Shown here: one piece after another, positions 1 to 5,428 of the stretch
How the letters are laid out: every line of letters begins with the position of its first letter
Numbering within the stretch: position 1 is the first letter of the stretch
Source: an uncultured Acinetobacter sp.
Lineage (GTDB): Bacteria > Cyanobacteriota > Vampirovibrionia > Gastranaerophilales > Gastranaerophilaceae
Length of the DNA stretch: 5,428 nt
Reading direction: 5' to 3'
Assembly: GCA_946623365.1 (NCBI GenBank)
Contig: CAMORE010000121.1
Span: 1 to 5,428 of the forward strand
Program-made: the position numbers and the translations under genes
The notes under the pieces: model-generated
The model's input: the letters and a program-made list of their open reading frames with translations, nothing else
Databases searched by the model: none
Told to the model about the DNA's origin: nothing

Positions 1-122
1 CAAGGATTAACGCAAACTCCTAAAAATTTATATTGCAAAGCTTCTTCCAAAAGCTTTTTTACTTCGTTTTTACTTGCATTTTGTTTTAATAAAGTGTGTT
101 CTATATATTGATTTAATTCCAT
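1..122 (-). CDS. deoC: Deoxyribose-phosphate aldolase DeoC, N-terminal fragment (cut by window edge)
   Basis: The reverse strand opens at ATG (120-122) and reads 40 codons to the window edge without a stop. The peptide begins MELNQYIEHTLLKQNAS and reaches LGVCVNP. This matches the start of bacterial DeoC proteins, whose first strand reads I-D-H-T-L-L-K and which have a V-C-V-N-P strand about 25-30 residues later. DeoC is a cytoplasmic class I (Schiff-base) aldolase that splits 2-deoxyribose-5-phosphate into glyceraldehyde-3-phosphate and acetaldehyde in deoxynucleoside salvage. The catalytic lysines lie beyond the edge and cannot be checked. The usual Asp of the IDHT motif is Glu here (residue 8), a conservative change. 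A G-rich ribosome binding site (GGGGG, 129-133) sits 6 nt before the ATG. The 85-bp gap to the upstream gene holds a small hairpin and a possible -10 box, so deoC may be transcribed separately. Confidence 0.85.
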   Translation of the reverse strand, partial: MELNQYIEHTLLKQNASKNEVKKLLEEALQYKFLGVCVNP

Positions 123-143
123 AAATTTCCCCCAATAAAAAAT

Positions 144-149
144 AGTATA
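144..149 (-). promoter_or_regulatory. Possible -10 box for deoC
   Basis: The reverse strand reads TATACT here, five of six matches to the sigma-70 -10 consensus, about 20 nt before the deoC ATG. No convincing -35 hexamer sits 16-18 nt upstream. In DNA this AT-rich such boxes arise by chance, so this is only a candidate. Confidence 0.25.
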
Positions 150-181
150 AAAACACTAAACCTGTCTTATATTAATAGCTT

Positions 182-202
182 TTTCCCTGAAAAACAGGAA
201 AA
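182..202 (-). other. Short hairpin after the FlhA-like gene
   Basis: On the reverse strand TTTTCCTG, a five-T loop and CAGGGAAA form an 8-bp stem with one G-T wobble. It begins a few bases after the stop codon of the FlhA-like gene. No T-tract follows, so it is not a classical intrinsic terminator. It could be a weak terminator or an mRNA 3'-end stabiliser between this gene and deoC. Confidence 0.3.
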
Positions 203-207
203 TATTC

Positions 208-1674
208 TTATACTTTACCGACAAATTTAATATTACACTCTGATACAAGTTCTTCATGTGCAAGAACAGTTAAATCAGGAACAAATTCACTCAAAATTAC
301 AAAAATCATATGACGAATATCCATCGGAACAACTACAACAGGATTTGTAATTTTTTTTGATTTAGCAAATTTGATTAACCTATCTGCAATATCTTCAACA
401 TCTTTTGCTTCGATTCTTACAACTGACTCTTCTTCGTCTTCTGCGAAAAATGCATATATTTTCTCTAAAATCTCATCTGAAAATTCTATGACTTTAAGCT
501 CTCCGTCTTCTGCCAAATCTTTTATAATATGTTTTGATAATGCTAATCTTACTTTGTCCAACAAGTCTTCTTTAGTCGGTTCTCCTGCGTAGTCATTAAT
601 TTTCTCAAAAATGTAAACTATATTTTTAACTGAAACATGTTCTCTAATTAAACAAGTTAACAAATACTTCAAATCAGAAGCTGTTAAAAAGTCAGGTAAA
701 ATATTATCCACAAGGAAAGAATTAACTTCTATAACTTTTTCGACGTACTTATTTACGTCATTATAATCCATAATATCTGAAACTTCTTCTATAGCTATAG
801 TTTCAATTGCTTTACCAATGTATTCAGCTGCACTCATTCCATGCACCCAGAAATCTTTAACTTTTTGTTGAGGAATCCATATAAGTTTCTTTCCGGTAAT
901 TTCATCCGATAAAACGATATCATCTTCCGTAACCTTATATCCCTTAAGTTCATCCTTGTAAAATGCTGCATAACCCGGGAAAACAACTGTTCTAAACAGC
1001 TCAATATCATGAATTTTAATACTGAATTCATTTTGATTTAACTCATCGCTGTTATGAAAATGAATGTGCGGAATTACATATCCCAATGAATCTGCAAGTT
1101 TTTGTCTTACTTTTACTGTTTCTGAAAGAAGATTGTCGTTTGCCTCCATTGAAATTAATTCCAAAATTTCTTCAGAAAGATTTACAACAAATTTTTCTTC
1201 TTTTATGGTTGCAAACATTGTATCCGGAGAAATCTCGTTTACCAGTGTCTGTTTTAAGCTGTCTAACTGTCTTAATTCGTCAGACATTTGTGTATTTAAT
1301 TGATTTTTTTCATCCGGAGAAAGATTATCACTTTCTAACTGGGATTTTATTTTTTTGATTCTTTCTTTTTGATTTGAGATTTTTAATTGAATTTCTTTAC
1401 AAGAAGCGTATGGGCTTGAAGGAGCTGCCAGCATTTTTTCCATTCTGTACTTGAAGCTTGTAATATTTACAATATCATCCAAATCCGTTTGCTCTTCTTC
1501 TTGCTTAGGACGCATGAAAATACAATTAAAATCAAAAGAGGATTCCGTTTCAACTTCGTGCATAGTATACAAATCCCATCCTTCATCAGACATCTGGTTC
1601 AGCAAATCTTCCAAACCTTGTTTATCATCTGTAGGTACTGATTTTATAACATATTGCATTTTTTTGTTATACAT
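208..1674 (-). CDS. Soluble FlhA/SctV cytoplasmic-domain-like protein with N-terminal DUF4177-like domain
   Basis: This is a 488-residue protein with no signal peptide and no membrane segment. Residues 6-56 look like a DUF4177-type small domain: a YVIKSVP strand, a helix with LLNQMSDEGWDLY, then a strand ending FNCIFMRPK. Residues 57-91 are a polar linker. Residues 92-145 are rich in K, E, Q and L with heptad-like spacing and are probably a coiled coil. From about 160 to 488 the sequence follows the cytoplasmic domain of FlhA and its type III secretion relatives (FHIPEP family). Landmarks are VRQKLADSLGYVIPHIHF (family R-R-Q-L-A-x-E-L-G-x-V-x-P), LIREHVSVKNIVYIFEKI (family L-L-R-E-G-V-S-I-R-D-L), and the C-terminal part from 444 to 488 with PDLTVLAHEEL and final VGKV. 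The roughly 300-residue membrane half of FlhA is absent. In FlhA this domain forms a ring that receives chaperone-substrate complexes; the role of the free-standing form is unknown to me. ATG 1672-1674 is chosen because AGAGGA (1682-1687) lies 7 nt upstream; Met6 is too far from it. The gene starts 35 nt after the skp stop, suggesting one operon. Confidence 0.82.
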   Translation of the reverse strand: MYNKKMQYVIKSVPTDDKQGLEDLLNQMSDEGWDLYTMHEVETESSFDFNCIFMRPKQEEEQTDLDDIVNITSFKYRMEKMLAAPSSPYASCKEIQLKISNQKERIKKIKSQLESDNLSPDEKNQLNTQMSDELRQLDSLKQTLVNEISPDTMFATIKEEKFVVNLSEEILELISMEANDNLLSETVKVRQKLADSLGYVIPHIHFHNSDELNQNEFSIKIHDIELFRTVVFPGYAAFYKDELKGYKVTEDDIVLSDEITGKKLIWIPQQKVKDFWVHGMSAAEYIGKAIETIAIEEVSDIMDYNDVNKYVEKVIEVNSFLVDNILPDFLTASDLKYLLTCLIREHVSVKNIVYIFEKINDYAGEPTKEDLLDKVRLALSKHIIKDLAEDGELKVIEFSDEILEKIYAFFAEDEEESVVRIEAKDVEDIADRLIKFAKSKKITNPVVVVPMDIRHMIFVILSEFVPDLTVLAHEELVSECNIKFVGKV

Positions 1675-1709
1675 ATGGCAATCCTCTTTTGGTATATTAT
1701 TACTTTTTA

Positions 1710-2156
1710 CTATTTGGACATTTTAAGTTTTGATATTACACTGTCAGTAACATCCATTCCGCCAACAAAAACACCTCTTATATCCATAATTGCATCTAAT
1801 TTTTGTTCAACCATTACAGCTTTTGCAGCATTTTGAATTCTGTCATAGACTTCTTTTTCTCTTTTTTCTCTTAAAGCCATATAAGCAGATTCTTTTGTTT
1901 TAAATTCTTGAGATACTCTTTCTTCAAATGTTTGTTTCTTTAAAGGCGTATCCAGAGATTTGTATTCTTTTTCTTTGTCTACAAGATATTGCTGCATTTC
2001 TAACCCTTTTGCATCAACTTCTTTTGTTACTTGTTTTGCATAATCATAATTATCAATAACTTTTGCGTAGTCTATATATCCGACACCACCGGCATTTGCA
2101 ATACCCGTTACTGCAATAATTGCCAAAGCTGCAAGTCCTAATTTTATTCCTTTCAT
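1710..2156 (-). CDS. skp: OmpH/Skp-family periplasmic chaperone
   Basis: This 148-residue protein is Skp-like in length and layout. Skp is a periplasmic trimeric chaperone that holds unfolded outer-membrane proteins and passes them to the BAM complex. A Sec signal peptide covers residues 1-22: two lysines near the N-terminus, an Ala/Leu/Ile-rich core, and an A-N-A cleavage site. The mature part begins with the family's first strand, GGVGYIDYAKVIDNY. Residues of about 38-120 are a charged helical region rich in K, E and Q, as expected for the tentacle arms. The C-terminal part carries the family's closing motif as VFVGGMDVTDSVISKL (about 129-144), which returns to the trimer core. A strong ribosome binding site, AAAGGAG (2164-2170), lies 7 nt before the ATG. 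It follows bamA by 98 bp, the classic bamA-skp order. The family is certain; orthology to E. coli skp is inferred from context. Confidence 0.92.
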   Translation of the reverse strand: MKGIKLGLAALAIIAVTGIANAGGVGYIDYAKVIDNYDYAKQVTKEVDAKGLEMQQYLVDKEKEYKSLDTPLKKQTFEERVSQEFKTKESAYMALREKREKEVYDRIQNAAKAVMVEQKLDAIMDIRGVFVGGMDVTDSVISKLKMSK

Positions 2157-2204
2157 ATATCTACTCCTTTCTTATAATTATTTTCGTCGGGTCACATCCA
2201 ACAT

Positions 2205-2210
2205 TTTATA
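2205..2210 (-). promoter_or_regulatory. Possible -10 box before skp
   Basis: The reverse strand reads TATAAA, about 50 nt before the skp start codon. Three imperfect octamer direct repeats lie directly upstream where a -35 box would be. If used, this would be a secondary, possibly activator-dependent promoter for skp and the FlhA-like gene. Evidence is positional only. Confidence 0.2.
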
Positions 2211-2213
2211 TTT

Positions 2214-2237
2214 ACTTAATCACTTATTAACTTGTTC
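2214..2237 (-). repeat. Three tandem imperfect octamers between bamA and skp
   Basis: On the reverse strand three adjacent octamers read GAACAAGT, TAATAAGT and GATTAAGT, sharing an A at position 2 and the AAGT ending. They lie in the 98-bp bamA-skp gap. Such head-to-tail repeats just before a -10 box can be regulator half-sites, but chance in AT-rich DNA is a serious alternative. Confidence 0.35.
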
Positions 2238-2254
2238 ACCTGTCCATATCATAA

Positions 2255-4162
2255 CTAATACATCATATCACCTACACCAAATGTAAAGTATCCGTTTCTA
2301 TTTCCGTTAGGTCCTGGGTTCGTGAGAGGGAAACCGTAATCAACAGATAACGGCCCGACACCCGGCATATTTATCTTCAAACCAATACCTGCAGTAATCG
2401 CATGGTTTGGTCTGTCGAACAAAGTACTGGAAATGGTCGGATTAAACACAGTACCGGCATCAACCCAGAATGTAAGTCTCAAGTTTTGTAAGAAGTTAAC
2501 TTTTAACCTGTCAACAAACGGAATTGGTGTTGCAAGTTCAGCTGAACCCATAATAAATGAAGTACCTGTACCTACGCCATTAACTTTGTATCCTCTTACC
2601 GTATAAGGACCTCCTAAACGATATGCCATAACTTCAGGCATGTTTGAACCATGAAGTTTCAAACCGCCTCTACCCGTAAGGGTAAAAGACGATTTTTTAG
2701 CTATAGGTATGTATTTTTTTGCCATACCGGACAACCTGCCGGTAGTCTTATTAAATCCATCCAAACCAAAAGCTTCTTCAAATCTTACTGATGCAACAAC
2801 ACCGTTACGAGGATTTATTGCCGAATCTCTGGAATCATAAGACAGTCCAGGTGCTACTTTTAAGAAGAATCCGCCTTCAAGTTCTTTTGCACGATCTGCA
2901 ATATTCAATCCATGAGCGTTAAACAGATTTGAGATTTTTGCAGAATCACCCTCGCTTAAGTCTATATATTCACCGCCTATAGTAAGTGTTGAAGACAGAC
3001 GTCTATTTGTTTTTAACCGATGTGCAAGGGTTCCTTCAATTCCGATTCTGCGTTCCATCGCAAGAGGAATCTGATAACTTCCTAAATCTCTGTAGTATAT
3101 TTTGCTCATCAATGAATTATCTGCGTTCAGGAAATGAGGTTCAAAAAAGCTTATCTCTGCCTGATAATTAATTTTATTCAATATTGATGAATCACTCATT
3201 AAAACACCTGAACCTACCATACCGGTGAGTGAGATTCTTTGATTTCTGCCTCTAAAGTTGTTATCTGTAATACCTAAAGAACCAAAAACACCGGTTGCGG
3301 AATCAAGACCGCCGCCGACAGAGACTGATGCAGTCCTTTGTTCCGTAAGTTCTATTGTTACATCAAATTTATCCGGATCATCCTCTGAGGCTTCTATTGT
3401 TCTGTTTACATCTTTGAACGCCTGAGTAGAATAAAGTCTGACCAAATCTTGTTTTAATTGGTTTTCATTATATACGCTCCCCGGTTCAGTCATTATGTTA
3501 CGTTCAATAACGTATTGTTTTGTTTTTTCGTTGCCCTTAATGGAAATAGAGTTTATTTTTCCTTCAGTAATACTTATATTAAGAGTTCCGTCGGGGTCAT
3601 CATATATGGAGTCAATTTTTGATAAAATATACCCTTTGTCGTAATAGCACTGGTTGATTTTTTCTAATGCCTGATTAATTGCTGTAATATTTTGAGGTTT
3701 ACCTTTCAAAGGTAAAAGATATTGCATAAGTTCTTCCGAAGAAACTACCGTATTACCTTCAATTGTAAAATCAGTTACCGGAATGTTTTCTTCTACAATA
3801 ATTTTTAATGATATTGTGCCGTTAGAATTCTTTACAGGTACGGCTTTCATTCTTTCGGTAAAATATCCTAACTTGTATATGGTTTTTAAATCTTGCTGCA
3901 TTTTATCTTTGTCATATAAATCACCTTTTTTAAGAGACATCTTTGATAAAATATAGTCGGATTTAATAATGTTAGAACCTAAAATTTCAATATCATTAAT
4001 ATATGCAGTACTGGAGTCATATGCGGATTCTTCTATAGAATCCATCTCGTTTAAATCATCAGAATATTCTTCTGCGGAGCAGAACAAACATGGTATTGTT
4101 AGGGCAGACAATACCAGACCTGATATTATTAAATTTTTATATATTCTTGATAGATTTTGCAC
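2255..4162 (-). CDS. bamA: Outer-membrane protein assembly factor BamA (Omp85 family)
   Basis: With the preferred GTG start (4160-4162) the protein has 635 residues. Residues 1-30 form a Sec signal peptide: basic start with R and K, hydrophobic core, and likely cleavage after CSA. An acidic linker runs to about 53. Three POTRA domains follow at about 54-125, 127-201 and 202-275; each shows a core such as IEILGSN or FTIEGN near its start. The 16-strand barrel covers 276-635, with the loop-6 V-R-G-Y motif at about 522-525 that Omp85 proteins need for activity. BamA folds and inserts beta-barrel proteins into the outer membrane. Three POTRAs is the cyanobacterial pattern; E. coli BamA has five. 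The protein ends FTFGVGDMMY, so the last residue is Tyr rather than the usual Phe or Trp. An in-frame GTG at 4199-4201 would add 13 residues but has no ribosome binding site, while GGAG lies 7 nt before 4162. A TamA-like or other Omp85 paralogue is less likely given the skp neighbour. Confidence 0.92.
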   Translation of the reverse strand: MQNLSRIYKNLIISGLVLSALTIPCLFCSAEEYSDDLNEMDSIEESAYDSSTAYINDIEILGSNIIKSDYILSKMSLKKGDLYDKDKMQQDLKTIYKLGYFTERMKAVPVKNSNGTISLKIIVEENIPVTDFTIEGNTVVSSEELMQYLLPLKGKPQNITAINQALEKINQCYYDKGYILSKIDSIYDDPDGTLNISITEGKINSISIKGNEKTKQYVIERNIMTEPGSVYNENQLKQDLVRLYSTQAFKDVNRTIEASEDDPDKFDVTIELTEQRTASVSVGGGLDSATGVFGSLGITDNNFRGRNQRISLTGMVGSGVLMSDSSILNKINYQAEISFFEPHFLNADNSLMSKIYYRDLGSYQIPLAMERRIGIEGTLAHRLKTNRRLSSTLTIGGEYIDLSEGDSAKISNLFNAHGLNIADRAKELEGGFFLKVAPGLSYDSRDSAINPRNGVVASVRFEEAFGLDGFNKTTGRLSGMAKKYIPIAKKSSFTLTGRGGLKLHGSNMPEVMAYRLGGPYTVRGYKVNGVGTGTSFIMGSAELATPIPFVDRLKVNFLQNLRLTFWVDAGTVFNPTISSTLFDRPNHAITAGIGLKINMPGVGPLSVDYGFPLTNPGPNGNRNGYFTFGVGDMMY

Positions 4163-4169
4163 TATCTGA

Positions 4170-4173
4170 CTCC
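4170..4173 (-). promoter_or_regulatory. Ribosome binding site choosing the bamA GTG start
   Basis: GGAG on the reverse strand lies 7 nt before GTG 4160-4162. The longer reading from GTG 4199-4201 has only T-rich and A-rich sequence upstream, with no Shine-Dalgarno match. The shorter form also gives a clean signal peptide beginning near the N-terminus, which the longer form buries behind 13 residues. Confidence 0.6.
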
Positions 4174-4231
4174 ACAGCAACGTATATAAATATCTTATCA
4201 CAAATATTTAAATAAGAAAAAGAGTTAGTAG

Positions 4232-4237
4232 AGTATA
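4232..4237 (-). promoter_or_regulatory. Candidate proximal promoter for bamA (-10 box)
   Basis: The reverse strand reads TATACT at the end of an AT run. A weak -35 candidate, TTACAA (4255-4260), lies 17 nt upstream. Transcription would start roughly 60 nt before the bamA GTG. It is less convincing than the TATAAT box further upstream. Confidence 0.3.
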
Positions 4238-4304
4238 TATATAATTTTGTTTTTTTGTAATTTTTATATTCCTGATGACGGCTTAATCGCTTTACTATTG
4301 TGTA

Positions 4305-4310
4305 ATTATA
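4305..4310 (-). promoter_or_regulatory. Candidate main promoter of the bamA-skp operon (-10 box)
   Basis: A perfect TATAAT on the reverse strand lies in the xerD-bamA gap. The nearest -35 match is TTGTAA, four of six to TTGACA, with a short 15-nt spacing. The leader to the GTG at 4162 would be about 135-140 nt. Two copies of TGTAAAAAA flank the -35 region upstream. No intrinsic terminator for xerD is visible in this gap, so read-through from xerD is also possible. Confidence 0.45.
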
Positions 4311-4364
4311 GGTGTTTTTTACATGTTACAAATTCTTAATATATGTTTATTTTTTACAAAATTA

Positions 4365-5222
4365 TTATTCCGAATTAATAGAAAAATATACCTCTTTTAA
4401 TCTCTTTTTGCTGATATGGGTATATAACTGAGTCGTAGATACATCGCTATGTCCCAGCAGTTCTTGAACTATCCTTAAGTCCGCACCGTTTTCAAGAAGG
4501 TGGGTTGCAAAGCTATGTCTTAAAGTATGCGGAGAAATATTCTTATTAATTAATTTTCCTTGTTGGTGTACAAACTTATATACATCTTGTCTTGTAATTA
4601 TTCTTCCGTCTTCTCTTAATAATAATTTTTTAGTATCTTTATTGTATTTCTTTAAAATCATATTACGACTCGGCAAATATTCTTTTATAACGTTTTTCGC
4701 GGTTTCTCCCATTGGAATTATTCTTTCTTTAGAGCCTTTACCAAAACAACGAACATATTTTGAGGATAAATCAATATCATTTATTTTTAAATTAACGAGT
4801 TCCGATACACGAAGTCCGCAGCTATAAAGCAATTCTACTATAACGTGTTCTAAGGGATTCAATTTGTTATGCAAGATTTCTTCCACTTCTTTTACTGTTA
4901 TTACTTTTGGAAGTTTCTGCGGCATTTTGGGCTGTTCAAGAGTAGAAGCCGGATTTTTTGATATAATTCCTGCAGAGAATGCCCATTTAAAAAAACCTCT
5001 TAGAGAAGCAACTTTTCTTATAACACTTGTCGGGGCATATTTTTTTTCTCTCAATTCTCTGACATATTTGTTAATTGAGAATCTGTCTACTGTATTAATA
5101 TCTTCCGCTCTTGTAATATCACTAAAATTTTCCAAATCATATCTATAGGCATCCAGCGTATTTTGGGATAATCCTTTTTCAAGTTCTAAATATTCAAGAT
5201 ATTCACTGATTATTTGATACAA
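4365..5222 (-). CDS. xerD: XerC/XerD-type tyrosine recombinase
   Basis: This 285-residue protein is the length of a chromosomal Xer recombinase. These enzymes resolve chromosome dimers at dif sites by cutting and rejoining DNA through a tyrosine-DNA link, with FtsK at the division septum. Residues 1-85 are the N-terminal SAM-like core-binding domain (ISEYLEYLELEKGLSQNTL onward). The catalytic domain follows with all active-site residues: Arg138 in GLRVSEL, Lys162 in GKGSKER, His232 and Arg235 in SPHTLRHSFATHLL, His258 in LLGHSD, and the nucleophile Tyr267 in TTQLYTHIS. Spacing between them matches E. coli XerD closely. The start is TTG (5220-5222), supported by GGAG (5230-5233) 7 nt upstream; no ATG gives a full N-terminal domain. 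XerD is preferred over XerC by overall feel only; a lone XerH/XerS-like role or an integrase is possible, but no attachment site or other mobile-element gene is visible. Confidence 0.88.
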   Translation of the reverse strand: MYQIISEYLEYLELEKGLSQNTLDAYRYDLENFSDITRAEDINTVDRFSINKYVRELREKKYAPTSVIRKVASLRGFFKWAFSAGIISKNPASTLEQPKMPQKLPKVITVKEVEEILHNKLNPLEHVIVELLYSCGLRVSELVNLKINDIDLSSKYVRCFGKGSKERIIPMGETAKNVIKEYLPSRNMILKKYNKDTKKLLLREDGRIITRQDVYKFVHQQGKLINKNISPHTLRHSFATHLLENGADLRIVQELLGHSDVSTTQLYTHISKKRLKEVYFSINSE

Positions 5223-5229
5223 AATGTTT

Positions 5230-5233
5230 CTCC
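5230..5233 (-). promoter_or_regulatory. Ribosome binding site supporting the TTG start of xerD
   Basis: GGAG on the reverse strand sits 7 nt before TTG 5220-5222. This decides the unusual start codon, as no ATG or GTG is in frame near it that keeps the whole N-terminal domain. Confidence 0.6.
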
Positions 5234-5239
5234 GTAATG

Positions 5240-5245
5240 ATTATA
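5240..5245 (-). promoter_or_regulatory. Candidate xerD promoter (-10 box TATAAT)
   Basis: A perfect TATAAT on the reverse strand lies only 6 nt before the xerD GGAG. The mRNA would then begin almost at the Shine-Dalgarno, giving a leader of about 10-12 nt. The -35 region would overlap the plus-strand -10 box of the divergent gene; its best hexamer (ACCACA) is poor. Confidence 0.35.
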
Positions 5246-5264
5246 CACTATTTCGATATTCGTG

Positions 5265-5273
5265 TGGTATACT
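5265..5273 (+). promoter_or_regulatory. Extended -10 promoter for the secreted-protein gene
   Basis: TGGTATACT fits an extended -10 element (TG, one base, then TATACT, five of six to consensus). No good -35 is seen 17 nt upstream, which is tolerated by extended -10 promoters. The transcript would start near 5280, at or just before AAGGAG, again giving a very short leader. Confidence 0.4.
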
Positions 5274-5291
5274 TCTTTATAAGGAGATTTT

Positions 5292-5428
5292 ATGAAAAAA
5301 ATATTTTTAATTTTATTAGCCATGCTTTTTTCTCTTTCGGTGTATGCAAACTTTAATGATGTTTATGTGGCAGATATACAATATGACTGGATAGACAAAA
5401 GCGAATTGGAAAAAGATGCTATGATATC
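5292..5428 (+). CDS. Secreted protein of unknown function, N-terminal fragment
   Basis: This is the only plus-strand gene. ATG 5292-5294 follows AAGGAG (5281-5286) with 5 nt spacing, and 45 codons are open to the window edge. Residues 1-19 form a short Sec signal peptide: MKK, then a Leu/Phe/Ile-rich core, then likely cleavage after VYA. No lipobox cysteine is present, so it is periplasmic, surface-exposed or exported rather than a lipoprotein. The visible mature part, starting NFNDVYVADIQYDW, is acidic and does not match any family I recognise. It is divergent from xerD, with only 69 bp between the two start codons, so the two promoters probably face away from one another in the same short gap. 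Confidence 0.8.
   Translation, partial: MKKIFLILLAMLFSLSVYANFNDVYVADIQYDWIDKSELEKDAMI

Noticed and set aside
371..1303. Plus-strand open frames opposite the FlhA-like gene
   Set aside because: They are Ser/Phe-rich translations antisense to a well-supported coding frame, with no ribosome binding site or family resemblance.
208..1674. Genuine flagellar or type III export gate gene flhA/sctV
   Set aside because: The eight-helix membrane domain that defines an export gate is missing, and the N-terminus is a different domain, so the gene should not be called flhA.
2986..3171. Plus-strand open frame inside bamA
   Set aside because: It lies antisense to the conserved barrel-coding sequence and has no independent support.
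4060..4162. Lipoprotein signal in BamA from the cysteines near the signal peptide
   Set aside because: Neither cysteine is preceded by a lipobox (L-[AS]-[GA]-C); the contexts are TIPC and LFC, so ordinary signal peptidase I cleavage is more likely.
4202..4364. dif site for the Xer recombinase
   Set aside because: No 28-bp sequence with two 11-bp partly inverted arms around a 6-bp centre resembling known dif sites was found; the gap is low-complexity AT.
4365..5222. Phage or transposon integrase
   Set aside because: Length, compact N-terminal domain and motif spacing fit a chromosomal Xer protein, and no tRNA, attachment repeat or phage gene is nearby.

Overview
This window is strongly AT-rich by eye and compact. 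It comes from a bacterium with an outer membrane, since it carries an Omp85/BamA assembly protein and an OmpH/Skp chaperone. The BamA has three POTRA domains, the number typical of cyanobacterial-type Omp85 rather than the five of Proteobacteria. With the base composition, this makes a non-photosynthetic cyanobacterial relative (Gastranaerophilales/'Melainabacteria'-like) a reasonable guess. That placement is inference, not proof.

Layout. All genes but one lie on the minus strand, so transcription runs right to left. From the right: the first 45 codons of an unrecognised secreted protein on the plus strand (5292 onward); then, divergent from it, a complete XerC/XerD-type tyrosine recombinase (4365-5222, TTG start). 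An AT-rich gap of about 200 bp follows, with candidate promoters. Next come bamA (2255-4162, GTG start preferred), an OmpH/Skp-family gene (1710-2156), a 488-residue protein related to the cytoplasmic part of FlhA (208-1674), and the first 40 codons of deoC (deoxyribose-phosphate aldolase), cut by the left edge.

How the genes fit together. bamA and skp form the familiar outer-membrane-protein assembly pair: Skp holds unfolded barrel proteins in the periplasm and BamA inserts them. The FlhA-like gene starts 35 nt after the skp stop with its own good ribosome binding site, so it is probably co-transcribed with them.

The FlhA-like gene is the most interesting object here. It keeps what looks like the whole cytoplasmic export-gate domain of FlhA/SctV, from the 'RQKLADSLGYVIP' region to the C-terminal 'VGKV'. 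It lacks the eight-helix membrane domain and carries instead a DUF4177-like domain and a predicted coiled coil. No other flagellar or type III secretion gene is visible. No mobile element, CRISPR array, tRNA or rRNA was seen, and no stretch over about 210 bp is without a gene.
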